This document shows, in pieces, positions 51,152-60,033 of a stretch of DNA of 64,000 nt; positions within the stretch are counted from its first letter, which is position 1, and the number at the start of each line of letters is the position of its first letter. The stretch lies in assembly GCF_031846345.1 (NCBI RefSeq), contig NZ_JAVRHX010000006.1, forward strand, positions 62,001 through 126,000, given 5' to 3'. The notes beneath the pieces are model-generated. The model saw nothing but the letters and a program-made list of their open reading frames with translations. It was not told where the DNA came from and ran no database searches. Source of the DNA: Glaciecola petra. GTDB taxonomy: Bacteria; Pseudomonadota; Gammaproteobacteria; Enterobacterales; Alteromonadaceae. A program made the position numbers and the translations under genes.

Positions 51152-53086
51152 ATGAATACATTACCTCATTTAAAGTACCTCATGAAACCAATCATATGCA
51201 CAGCCACAGTAGCTTTGTTACTAGGGTGCGGCGATGCTACCGAAGAACAAGATGCCCCCTTAGTACCAGTTGACAATAGAGTGACAATTACTGGGTTGGC
51301 AATGAATGGCTATGTAGCGAATGCCCTAGTATGGGTCGATTTACGCCAAAACGGCACACCCGATGGCTTTGAACCTTTTGCATTTACTGATAATGAAGGT
51401 TATATAAGCTATAACCCAAACACTGGCATTAATTATTGTGCTTCAAATGAACAGAGTGAACAGCGTTATTGTTTACAAACAGGAACACAAACAGGCGAAG
51501 TCACATTAAAAGCAGCAAAAGGTATTGAGCTGTTGTCGGGTGAAGCATTTCGTTCTGTGCTTAGCGCAAATATTATGCTTGAAAATGCGCAGGCTAACCT
51601 GAGCGCGCTCGAAGCACTTGGTGCTAGGCCAATAGGTAACGCAAGCGCTTGGCAAGCAGATATTGATGACGCTATGATAAAACTTTCGCCTTTATCTAGT
51701 TTGAATTCTTACCTACCAGCAGGTTCGGACCTTGTGTCTGTTCTACTCGGCGCGGGTTTTGATATCCAAGCTGACATGCCGGTAAATGAAGTACTTAGTA
51801 TCGACTACATTGCTGGTATTAAAGAAGAATCGTTAAATAGAGCGGTGTCAGCAGACTTGTTTGCTGCCTCGGTTATGATTAGCCGTATTGTCGACACCTT
51901 GAGTGTCAATCTTGACAAGGCAACTGAGTTTCTGGATATGGGCCAAGATGGTTTACCGATTAGCACCGCAGACTCTGCCTACAAAGGGTTAGCAGAAAGT
52001 TTAGCCTCAGGGTCTTCAACAAGTGCTGATAGACAAGCTTCTTCCGGTAAAACGCATTCAGTGGTCGCTAACTTAAATGCTGAACAAGCATTGACATCAG
52101 CAGTTGCAAATTTGCTTAATATATTAGGGCAAAGCGACTTTTTGTCTAGTGCTGTGCAGTCGAGAATCAGCATGGTATCTGAAAATTCAGAACTGTCAGA
52201 CTTACTGGCAAGCATCGGTGATACTGCTCTAAATCATTTTAATGATATACAAAATGATTCGGATTTATCTACAGATTTATTAACGCTTAATCAAACGGTG
52301 ACTTTACCAACATTGACCGAAGCGATTGCCTTTGCCAGCACTCAAAACGCCCTAGGCATTAATCGCTTAGCTACCTTCATGGCTGACCCTGATAATCGTA
52401 TCACCGAGATATTAGCACAAGCAACGCAAGATTTTGTGGATGAGCGTGATGATGAAACAGTGCTCACTCTAAGCTTTGACTTAAATTCCTTAACACAAGA
52501 TTTATTGGTATTAGCCGAACAAAACGAAGAGGCCTTAGCGTCAGAAGAAAACCAAGTCACCCTCACTCAATTAGCCGAAGTAGAAACAGCAGATGATTCT
52601 AGTTTTTGGACAGGCAACTTATTAAGTCTGTCAGGTTTTCAAGATGGTAATGAGCAAGGTCAAGCTGTGATGTTTTTTGACGGTGAAGAAAGTGACAGCG
52701 CTGGTCAACTGATCATGTGTATCGCTTATCAAAACGAATCAAACCCTAGTGACAATATTTCTGGAAAGCGTTTTGATGGTTCTTGGTCTATTATCGGCGG
52801 TGCGTCACAAAATAGACTGTCGCTAGTAGCAGAAGGCTTCACAATACAAATGAAGGTGTTGGGCGAAACCTTAGGTTCAGATATTCCAAGCGACCAGCAA
52901 ATACCCAGCTTGCCAAGAATACCAAACGAGATGTACGGAAAGTTTGGTTTTACTCTCAATGAAGATACCGCGACTTGGCATTCAGATGATGCATCCGTTA
53001 ATCAAAGCTATGGCTTGCTCAGCGCGGATACCGTTCCGCAAAGTGATGAGGATTGCAGAGCAATATTAGAGCTTCGTATTCAGTAA
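51152..53086 (+). CDS. Large lipoprotein of unknown function
   Basis: 644 residues. Start fixed by AAGGAG eight bases before the ATG. Lipobox LLGC with C26 lipidated. An Ig- or CNA-B-like module follows the acidic linker (TITGLAMNGYVANALVWVDLRQNG, about 45-68; then FTDNEGYISYNP), with a possible disulfide CASNEQSEQRYC. The central 350 residues are helical and rich in Ala, Ser, Asp and Leu. A C-terminal beta region carries GNLLSLSGFQDGNEQG and a late cysteine pair. I recognise no family beyond the N-terminal module. It is read together with the TraF-like barrel and may be its periplasmic or surface partner. Confidence 0.7.
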   Translation: MNTLPHLKYLMKPIICTATVALLLGCGDATEEQDAPLVPVDNRVTITGLAMNGYVANALVWVDLRQNGTPDGFEPFAFTDNEGYISYNPNTGINYCASNEQSEQRYCLQTGTQTGEVTLKAAKGIELLSGEAFRSVLSANIMLENAQANLSALEALGARPIGNASAWQADIDDAMIKLSPLSSLNSYLPAGSDLVSVLLGAGFDIQADMPVNEVLSIDYIAGIKEESLNRAVSADLFAASVMISRIVDTLSVNLDKATEFLDMGQDGLPISTADSAYKGLAESLASGSSTSADRQASSGKTHSVVANLNAEQALTSAVANLLNILGQSDFLSSAVQSRISMVSENSELSDLLASIGDTALNHFNDIQNDSDLSTDLLTLNQTVTLPTLTEAIAFASTQNALGINRLATFMADPDNRITEILAQATQDFVDERDDETVLTLSFDLNSLTQDLLVLAEQNEEALASEENQVTLTQLAEVETADDSSFWTGNLLSLSGFQDGNEQGQAVMFFDGEESDSAGQLIMCIAYQNESNPSDNISGKRFDGSWSIIGGASQNRLSLVAEGFTIQMKVLGETLGSDIPSDQQIPSLPRIPNEMYGKFGFTLNEDTATWHSDDASVNQSYGLLSADTVPQSDEDCRAILELRIQ

Positions 53087-53187
53087 AGCAGCTAAGGTAT
53101 ACCGCAATCAAATAACTCCTATTTGCTCGCGAAAATATTCTATGTTTATATACGACATGAATGTTTCGTTTGCAGAAGGAGTTGTTT

Positions 53188-54288
53188 ATGTTTTTAGTGA
53201 CTAATCGAGTCATACGTGACGGCAATACAATAAAAATTTTTGGTGACACACCCAGCCCGCAGGGACCGAATGAACTTAGACTCGTAGAAGTTGTTAAAAA
53301 AGAAACCGACAATGACAGTGAGTGGCAGGTAAAACCGGTCGCTGATAAGCTTGAACCGGCTGAGGTCAAAAAGCTTGCTAGAACACACTATTTAACAATA
53401 GATACCGGTGCAGAGTGGCATGGTTCATTAGCTGTAGCTTGTCAGCTATTTGCTCAAGCAAAAAAGGAAAACAAGTCTATTTTGTTTTTTGTGCATGGTT
53501 ACAATAACGATGTAGACGACGTGTTAACCGCGGCAGAACAGCTTGAAAAATTATACAATTTAATTGTTGTTCCTTTTACTTGGCCTGCCAATGGTGGAGG
53601 GGTCGTTTCTGGTACTGCTTCATATTTGAGTGATAAGGCCGATGCGCGAGCTTCTTCGGGTGCATTTAACCGTTTTGTTGAAAAGGTACATTTTTTCCAC
53701 AGTCTACTAGCCGAATCTAACCTCGCTGATATACAAAACAAAGTAAACGAAAAATATGCAGATAGAGACAATCCTATGGCTGCAGCGGCCTTGTACAGCG
53801 AATTAGTCGACAAAGCCTGTAAGGTTAAAATCAATTTGTTGTGTCATAGTATGGGCAATTATTTGCTCAAACATTCCCTAATGACAAGCGATAATGCCAC
53901 TTCCAATTTGGTCTTCGACAATATCAATTTAGTCGCAGCAGACACTAATAATCAGAATCATGCCAGTTGGCTCGATACTATTGATGTAAGAAATCGTATT
54001 CACGTGGTCATAAACGAAGATGATGCTGCATTAAAAGCGTCGCGGGTTAAACCTGGCAAACAACAGCGTGCACGCTTGGGTCATTACCTAAAAGCCCTAA
54101 ATAGTGATCGAGCAGTATATATTGATGTAAGTGATTGTGACGGTGTTGGTTGTGAACATAGCTACTATAAGGGCGAAGCAGTAGAGGAAAACACCAGTTT
54201 AAAGGCTTTGTTCAATGACTTATTCAACGGTAATCGAGTCGAAAAACGTTTAAATTATTTTAGCGCCGATAATTATTTTAAATTGTAA
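53188..54288 (+). CDS. Alpha/beta hydrolase, DUF900-like
   Basis: 366 residues from the ATG at 53188, with GAAGGAG at good spacing; the frame runs nine codons further up. There is no signal peptide. The oxyanion motif ILFFVHGYNND and the nucleophile S221 in LLCHSMGNYLL are those of DUF900 (YbcS/esterase-like) hydrolases. A helical insert of about 90 residues lies between them. A late histidine in CDGVGCEHSYYKG could complete the triad. It lies about 100 bases behind the large lipoprotein. Lipase or esterase activity is likely, but the substrate is unknown. Confidence 0.82.
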   Translation: MFLVTNRVIRDGNTIKIFGDTPSPQGPNELRLVEVVKKETDNDSEWQVKPVADKLEPAEVKKLARTHYLTIDTGAEWHGSLAVACQLFAQAKKENKSILFFVHGYNNDVDDVLTAAEQLEKLYNLIVVPFTWPANGGGVVSGTASYLSDKADARASSGAFNRFVEKVHFFHSLLAESNLADIQNKVNEKYADRDNPMAAAALYSELVDKACKVKINLLCHSMGNYLLKHSLMTSDNATSNLVFDNINLVAADTNNQNHASWLDTIDVRNRIHVVINEDDAALKASRVKPGKQQRARLGHYLKALNSDRAVYIDVSDCDGVGCEHSYYKGEAVEENTSLKALFNDLFNGNRVEKRLNYFSADNYFKL

Positions 54289-54469
54289 AGCGAATCGCCA
54301 ACAGCTTATGTTATAGCAAATCAGTATCAAGCATTTCTTGAACAAATTGTTGATTAAGTTATGGTCATTGGTGACAAAAAATTTAATAATAAGACCTAAA
54401 GTGCTTATTAAGCAGCAGGCTTATTTTTGAGCTGATTACTGTTTTACTACCTAAATTTAAGGATTGTGA

Positions 54470-55939
54470 ATGAAAGACAAGTCGGATATTGGTTTAGTTG
54501 GCTTAGCTGTAATGGGTGAAAACCTGATTCTTAACATGGAATCGAAGGGGTTTACCGTCACTGCTTATAATCGAAGCTATTCAAAAGTTGAAAAGTTTAT
54601 CGAGGGGCGAGCTAAAGGTAAAAATATCCGCGGTGCTGACAGTATTCAAAACTTAGTCGACTCATTGGCCAGTCCGCGTAAAGTCATGCTGATGGTAAAA
54701 GCCGGGCAGGTTGTAGACGATTTCATTGAACAGCTCATTCCCTTTTTGTCTCCAGGCGATATTATTATTGATGGCGGCAATACACACTTTCCCGATTCTA
54801 ACAGACGCACCGAATATCTAGAGAGCAAAGGTCTCTTGTACATCGGTACAGGTGTTTCAGGTGGTGAGGAGGGCGCATTGAAAGGCCCGTCTATTATGCC
54901 TGGTGGGTCAAAAGATGCATGGCCATTTGTAAAAGATATTTTTCAATCAATTTCAGCTAAAGTGGCCGATGAAAATGGTGACGAAGTTGTGCCTTGTTGT
55001 GATTGGGTAGGCGATGCCGGAGCAGGACATTTTGTGAAAATGGTCCATAACGGCATTGAATATGGCGACATGCAGCTAATATGCGAAGCGTATCAATTAA
55101 TGAAAGTGGTATTGGGCTTGAGTACCGACGAAATTCAGAAAGTATTTGCTCACTGGAATACCACCGAGCTCGACAGCTACTTAATTGATATTACTAAAGA
55201 TATTTTTGCTTATCGTGACGAAAACGGCGAACCATTGGTTGAATCAATCCTCGATACTGCAGGTCAAAAAGGCACTGGCAAGTGGACCGGTGTTACCGCT
55301 TTAGATCTTGGTATTCCTTTGACTCTCATTGCAGATTCGGTTTTTGCTCGCTGTATTTCAGCGAAAAAAGAACAGCGCGTTGCAGCATCAAAAGTCGTTA
55401 CTGGACCAGAAATTCAATTTGACGGTGACAAAGCTGAATTTATAGAGGATCTACGCCAAGCGGTGCTAGCAGCCAAAATCGTATCGTATGCGCAAGGTTA
55501 CATGCTAATGCAAGAAGCAGCGCAAGAATTCGATTGGGAGCTTAACTATGGTGGAATTGCGCTAATGTGGCGCGGTGGCTGTATTATTCGCTCAGCATTT
55601 TTAGGTAAAATCAAAGAAGCCTACGACAACGAACCTGATTTACAAAATTTACTACTGACCCCGTATTTTAAAGAGACTGTAGAATCTTCACAACCGGGTT
55701 GGAGAAAAGTAATCGTAACGGCGGTAAGCAACGGCATTGCGGTACCTTGTTTAAGTTCTGCGCTCACCTATTTTGATGGCTTTAGGACCGCGCGTTTGCC
55801 AGCTAACCTTCTGCAAGCACAGCGTGACTATTTTGGAGCACATACCTACGAGCGTGTTGATAAACCCAGAGGCGAGTTTTTCCACACAAATTGGACCGGT
55901 AGAGGTGGTGATACTGCGTCGACAACCTACGACGTATAA
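54470..55939 (+). CDS. gnd: 6-Phosphogluconate dehydrogenase, decarboxylating
   Basis: 489 residues. It oxidises and decarboxylates 6-phosphogluconate to ribulose-5-phosphate with NADP. The dinucleotide fold begins GLVGLAVMGENLILNM and continues with AYNRSYSKV. Substrate and catalytic residues are visible in GTGVSGGEEGALKGPSIMPGG and the lysine of HFVKMVHNGIEYGDMQ. C-terminal RDYFGAHTYERVD is standard. It is slightly longer than the E. coli enzyme. tal follows 63 bases later, so this is a pentose-phosphate pair. AAGGATTGTGA precedes the ATG. Confidence 0.97.
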   Translation: MKDKSDIGLVGLAVMGENLILNMESKGFTVTAYNRSYSKVEKFIEGRAKGKNIRGADSIQNLVDSLASPRKVMLMVKAGQVVDDFIEQLIPFLSPGDIIIDGGNTHFPDSNRRTEYLESKGLLYIGTGVSGGEEGALKGPSIMPGGSKDAWPFVKDIFQSISAKVADENGDEVVPCCDWVGDAGAGHFVKMVHNGIEYGDMQLICEAYQLMKVVLGLSTDEIQKVFAHWNTTELDSYLIDITKDIFAYRDENGEPLVESILDTAGQKGTGKWTGVTALDLGIPLTLIADSVFARCISAKKEQRVAASKVVTGPEIQFDGDKAEFIEDLRQAVLAAKIVSYAQGYMLMQEAAQEFDWELNYGGIALMWRGGCIIRSAFLGKIKEAYDNEPDLQNLLLTPYFKETVESSQPGWRKVIVTAVSNGIAVPCLSSALTYFDGFRTARLPANLLQAQRDYFGAHTYERVDKPRGEFFHTNWTGRGGDTASTTYDV

Positions 55940-56002
55940 CTATCGACCTAAATACCGGCCTAAAAAACGATTTAGATTTTTGACTTACATATTTGGATTA
56001 GC

Positions 56003-56959
56003 ATGACAACACAACTTGAACAATTACGTAGTTTAACCACAGTGGTTGCCGATACTGGTAACATTACAGATATCAAAAAGTTCTCTCCTCAAGATGCGAC
56101 CACAAACCCTAGTTTGTTGCTTAAAGCGTCAGAAATCCCTGAGTATGCAGCATACATTGACGAAGCCGTTGCATGGGCCAAAACCCAATCAAATGATATT
56201 GAGCAACAAGTGATAGACGCAGGTGATAAGCTTGCAGTTATTATTGGATTAGAGATTCTGAAAATTGTCCCCGGGCGAATTTCAACAGAAGTTGATGCTC
56301 GTTTGTCTTACGACAAACAAGCTTCGTTGGATAAAGCGCGCAAATTGATTAAGTTATATAACGACGCAGGGATTAGTAATGACCGTGTTTTGATCAAATT
56401 AGCATCAACTTGGGAAGGTATTCAAGCGGCAGCAGAACTGGAAAAAGAAGGTATTAATTGCAACTTAACCTTGTTGTTTAGTTTTGCCCAGGCTAAGGCT
56501 TGTGCAGAAGCAAGTGTTTACCTAATTTCACCTTTTGTTGGCCGTATATTAGATTGGTATAAAAAAGCCGAAGGCAAAGATAGTTATGCGCCAGCTGAAG
56601 ACCCAGGTGTAGTATCGGTAACGAGTATTTATAATTACTACAAACAACATGGGTACAACACAGTAGTGATGGGAGCAAGCTTCCGCAACGTTGACGAAAT
56701 TTTAGAACTTGCTGGGTGTGACCGTTTAACTATAGGCCCGGGCTTACTTGAAGAGCTTGAATCATCAAGCGAAGATGTGCCACGCAAACTTAACTATACT
56801 GGCGATATTCAAGCTGCTCCTGCGGCAATGAAGGAAGCTCAGTTTAGATGGGAGCATGCACAAGATCCAATGGCGGTTGAAAAGCTGGCCGAGGGCATCC
56901 GTAATTTTGCGATTGACCAAGATAAGTTAGAGCTTATGCTGAAAAGTAAACTAGCTTAG
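56003..56959 (+). CDS. tal: Transaldolase (TalB type)
   Basis: 318 residues, close to E. coli TalB. It moves a dihydroxyacetone unit between sedoheptulose-7-phosphate and glyceraldehyde-3-phosphate. The Schiff-base lysine is K132 in VLIKLASTWEG, the same number as in TalB. DATTNPSLLLKA, GRISTEVDARLSYD and CNLTLLFSFAQA are the other family motifs. It follows gnd on the same strand and ends ahead of a strong terminator. Confidence 0.97.
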   Translation: MTTQLEQLRSLTTVVADTGNITDIKKFSPQDATTNPSLLLKASEIPEYAAYIDEAVAWAKTQSNDIEQQVIDAGDKLAVIIGLEILKIVPGRISTEVDARLSYDKQASLDKARKLIKLYNDAGISNDRVLIKLASTWEGIQAAAELEKEGINCNLTLLFSFAQAKACAEASVYLISPFVGRILDWYKKAEGKDSYAPAEDPGVVSVTSIYNYYKQHGYNTVVMGASFRNVDEILELAGCDRLTIGPGLLEELESSSEDVPRKLNYTGDIQAAPAAMKEAQFRWEHAQDPMAVEKLAEGIRNFAIDQDKLELMLKSKLA

Positions 56960-56979
56960 CTACTACTAATCGGAATATT

Positions 56980-57016
56980 AAAAGCACTTCTGCTGTTAAG
57001 GCAAAAGTGCTTTTTT
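56980..57016 (+). terminator. Rho-independent terminator after tal
   Basis: Stem AAAAGCACTT / AAGTGCTTTT with a loop of about 15 bases, closing on a run of six T. It ends the gnd-tal transcript 20 bases after the tal stop. Confidence 0.9.
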
Positions 57017-57140
57017 GATCTTTACGAAAAACTCTACTTGGATGCTACTGTTTACAGTTCTGTTGTTGAGGATGTTTGGCAAGTTGAGTCTAAAATGGTA
57101 ATGTCGAGAGAGATTCCAAAAGCAATAAGCGCTAACTACC

Positions 57141-58550
57141 ATGAAAATCTTCGCATTCTTCTTTATTCTTTTAGTGAGCTTTTTATCGAAAGCCCAAACT
57201 TTTGATTGTGTTAAAGAGTTTGAGTGGTTAAAAAACACCTTCGAAACAAATGATGCTGGTTTTCAGCAGACTATCGACAGAAAGGGAAAAGATGCTTATC
57301 AATTGCATAATCAGTTATTGGAAAAACGCATTTCTGATAGCACTTCAGCCCCAGACTGCGAAGCAAACCTCAGAGATTGGTTACACTTTTTTAGAAAAGG
57401 CCATATAAGAATACGATATTTAGGCAAAGCCACTGAACAAGAAGATGTGAAAGTTGAATACAAAAGCCCGGGATCTGTGGATGTCGACATAGATGATTAT
57501 CTGGCAAGTCGAAAAACCGCTATTAATGAGGGTTTCCTTGATATATGGACTGATGCTACGTATCGAATTGGTGTTAAAAAGAAAGGTGACAAATATTACG
57601 GCTTTATTATTTCCAGTAAAAACAAAAACTATCAACCAAAGGACATTAAATTTGTTATAAATTCAGATAGTTCGGTAACCTATTATATGGGTGACAAATC
57701 ACCTATTGCTCTCTCTAAAGCAGAAGTAGTAGGAAATAATTATCTGATAATGGAGTACATAGATTTTAAGAGAGAAAACCCAAAACAAGAAACGCCTATA
57801 ACGACAACCTTGCATTTCAGAGCTTTAGAGCGCAAAGACCCTTTCATAGAAAGGGTAAATGAAAGCACTATGTATTTGAATATTCCTTTCTTTTATCCAA
57901 GTGAAAAAGCAAAAATAGACAGTGTTCTACAAAAAAATGAGAGTATTCTTAAAAGCTCACCTAATCTTATTATCGATATACGAAACAACGGCGGCGGTGC
58001 GGACAGAAGTTATAAAGAACTATTGCCGTACTTATACACACACCCTATTAGGTCCGTCAGTGTGGAATGGCTTTCAACTAAAACTAGTCAAAAACTAATC
58101 AAAGAGTATTCAGAAACAATACCAAATGATAAGGCAATTTATGAAAACGCGCTAAAACGTATGATAGGAAATGAAGGCAAATTCATTCGCTTGAATGACG
58201 AGCCATTTTCAATTTACAAACAAGCAGAAATTTTCCAAAACCCCCAAAATATAATCATACTGATTAATAGGTTTACAGGCAGTACGAGCGAACAATTTGT
58301 GCTAGCAGCAAAACAAAGTACAAAGGTTAAATTACTTGGAAGGCCAACTGGAGGTGCAATAGATATATCTAATCTAAATTTACAAACTTCTCCATCTGGC
58401 TTATTTGAACTTTTGTACGGGCAATCAAGAAGTCTTCGTTATCCATTAATGCGTATAGACGATAGTGGCATCCAACCAGATTATTTTATGGATTCAACTT
58501 TGCCAGAATATAAATGGATAGATCATGCAGTAACATTGTTATCGCAGTAG
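57141..58550 (+). CDS. S41 family peptidase, Bacteroidota-like
   Basis: 469 residues with a signal peptide (IFAFFFILLVSFLSKAQT). The C-terminal half is an S41 (tail-specific protease) domain: NLIIDIRNNGGG, then catalytic S383 in FTGSTSEQFVLAAK and LGRPTGGAIDISN. There is no clear PDZ domain; the N-terminal half is a separate mixed region. The signal end SKAQT, the lysine-rich composition and the ending GIQPDYFMDSTLPEYKWID look more like Flavobacteriia/Cytophagia proteins than its neighbours, which suggests acquisition by transfer. It is flanked by the tal terminator and a gene-free region, so it is a single-gene unit. Substrate unknown. Confidence 0.82.
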   Translation: MKIFAFFFILLVSFLSKAQTFDCVKEFEWLKNTFETNDAGFQQTIDRKGKDAYQLHNQLLEKRISDSTSAPDCEANLRDWLHFFRKGHIRIRYLGKATEQEDVKVEYKSPGSVDVDIDDYLASRKTAINEGFLDIWTDATYRIGVKKKGDKYYGFIISSKNKNYQPKDIKFVINSDSSVTYYMGDKSPIALSKAEVVGNNYLIMEYIDFKRENPKQETPITTTLHFRALERKDPFIERVNESTMYLNIPFFYPSEKAKIDSVLQKNESILKSSPNLIIDIRNNGGGADRSYKELLPYLYTHPIRSVSVEWLSTKTSQKLIKEYSETIPNDKAIYENALKRMIGNEGKFIRLNDEPFSIYKQAEIFQNPQNIIILINRFTGSTSEQFVLAAKQSTKVKLLGRPTGGAIDISNLNLQTSPSGLFELLYGQSRSLRYPLMRIDDSGIQPDYFMDSTLPEYKWIDHAVTLLSQ

Positions 58551-58590
58551 TCATACCAAAGTAATCACACGAGCCCATAAAAAGCACAAT

Positions 58591-58610
58591 AGTGTTCACT
58601 AATGAACACT
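58591..58610. promoter_or_regulatory. Putative enhancer site (UAS 1) of the export operon
   Basis: AGTGTTCA-CTAA-TGAACACT, a perfect dyad of 8-bp arms. Its centre lies about 117 bp before the sigma-54 -24 element at 58715, the normal distance for an NtrC-type activator site. A related dyad follows 31 bp on. Confidence 0.65.
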
Positions 58611-58623
58611 TCCTAAAAACGAG

Positions 58624-58639
58624 TGCTCATTAGTGAACA
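58624..58639. promoter_or_regulatory. Putative enhancer site (UAS 2) of the export operon
   Basis: TGCTCA-TTAG-TGAACA, the same dyad as UAS 1 (in reverse orientation) with one arm mismatch. The centres are 31 bp apart, about three helical turns, so two activator dimers would lie on the same DNA face. UAS 1 and UAS 2 together also form one longer inverted repeat. Confidence 0.62.
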
Positions 58640-58712
58640 GTTTAGTTTTTACATTTAACATTTTCTTAAAGCTATATTATTGTATTTATTGAGTTTAATT
58701 CTTTTTATAGAC

Positions 58713-58729
58713 TTGGCATGGATCGTGTA
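58713..58729 (+). promoter_or_regulatory. Putative sigma-54 promoter of the HlyD-ABC operon
   Basis: TTGGCATGGATCGTGTA fits YTGGCACGRNNNTTGCW at 14 of 17 positions with the correct ten-base GG to G spacing; the -12 GC is GT here, which weakens it. The start of transcription would be near 58740, some 36 bases before the ATG. The regulator gene at the end of this operon encodes a sigma-54 activator, which supports the call. Confidence 0.55.
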
Positions 58730-58775
58730 ATACCTATCAATATCTTTTATAGACAAGTAAGTAATTAACACTATC

Positions 58776-60020
58776 ATGGATCGCCCTTTATCAAACCAAG
58801 TACGCAACAAAAGAATGCTGAGCATATGGTTAAAAGTATCATTTGCCGTATTATCGATTGTTTTATTTGCCTATAGTGTTAATTGGTTTTTTACGCCATC
58901 AGTAAAGCGTTCAATGCTTCGTACAGCAATTGTGTCTACCCAAGACTTAACTGTAACAATCAACGCAGGTGGACTAGTTGTGCCACTCATTGAAGAAACC
59001 ATGACCAGTGAAATTTCAAGCCAAGTAAAGCAAATCAATGCGGAGCCTGGCCAAAAAGTACAAAAAGGTGATGTACTGTTAGAACTTGACACACAAAAAG
59101 TACGACTTGAAATAGACAACATACAAGAAAAAATAGCGCTAAAAGATAGTCAAATTAACTCGCAAAAAGTCATTAGTAATAAAGCTTTAAATGAACTCAA
59201 CAGCCAATTAGAGCTACTTACTGTCGATTTAGAAAGCAGAGAAACCCGCAAACAAAAGCTAGTAAAGCTAAGTAAGGTAGGGGCATTTTCAAGTCAAGAC
59301 CTGCTAGAGGCTCAGCTTAATGTTAAACGCACCCTTATCGAAATACGTCAGCTGAAACAGGCTAAACTTGATGTTAAATTAAGTAGTCAAGCACAGGTTG
59401 ATACTCTTCAACTAGAAAAAAATATATTACTAAAAGCGCTTGACGAGCAGCTTCGCTTAAAAAAAGCCGCAGTTGTTAGGGCTAGTCTTAACGGTAGCAT
59501 AAGCTGGCTCAATCAAGAAGATGGCAGCAACGTTTTAGCAGGCCAAGCACTTGCAAAGATTATCGATGACTCACAGTACAAAATCGAAGCGACACTTTCA
59601 GACTTTTACGCTTCTCAACTGTTACCAAATATGCGCGCGACAATACGGTATCAAGATCAAGTGATTATGGGTAGGCTTGTTCAACAAACGCCCACCATTG
59701 AAAATGGCGTAATGAAGCTTTCGGTTGTGCTTGATACACCAAATACCCCTACGCTGAAAAATAATCTGCGAGTGGATGTAGGGTTAATTACCAATAAAGT
59801 AGAAGGCGGTTTAGCGCTCAGCAAAGGGCCTTATGTGCCTGGACGAGGTATTCACAATGTATTTGTGATAAGAGACAACATTGCTTATCGCACACAAATC
59901 GAAATTGGCCACAGCAGCACAAAACTTCACGAAATTCGACAAGGTTTGAATGAAAACGACGAAGTTATTATTTCAGATATGTCTGACTTCGCGCATTTAA
60001 GTGAATTTGCTGTTAATTAA
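58776..60020 (+). CDS. HlyD/MacA-type periplasmic adaptor of an ABC exporter
   Basis: 414 residues. One N-terminal membrane anchor (WLKVSFAVLSIVLFAYSVNWFF, about 18-40), then a lipoyl-like half (VKQINAEPGQKVQKGDVLLELD), a long coiled-coil hairpin (about 105-225) and the second lipoyl half (VRASLNGSISWLNQEDGSNVLAGQ), followed by beta-barrel and membrane-proximal parts. It joins an inner-membrane ABC transporter to the cell exterior in tripartite or MacAB-like systems. First gene of a five-gene set: adaptor, ATPase, two permeases, regulator. No TolC homologue is in the window. Confidence 0.9.
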   Translation: MDRPLSNQVRNKRMLSIWLKVSFAVLSIVLFAYSVNWFFTPSVKRSMLRTAIVSTQDLTVTINAGGLVVPLIEETMTSEISSQVKQINAEPGQKVQKGDVLLELDTQKVRLEIDNIQEKIALKDSQINSQKVISNKALNELNSQLELLTVDLESRETRKQKLVKLSKVGAFSSQDLLEAQLNVKRTLIEIRQLKQAKLDVKLSSQAQVDTLQLEKNILLKALDEQLRLKKAAVVRASLNGSISWLNQEDGSNVLAGQALAKIIDDSQYKIEATLSDFYASQLLPNMRATIRYQDQVIMGRLVQQTPTIENGVMKLSVVLDTPNTPTLKNNLRVDVGLITNKVEGGLALSKGPYVPGRGIHNVFVIRDNIAYRTQIEIGHSSTKLHEIRQGLNENDEVIISDMSDFAHLSEFAVN

Positions 60021-60033
60021 AAAAGGAAAAATC

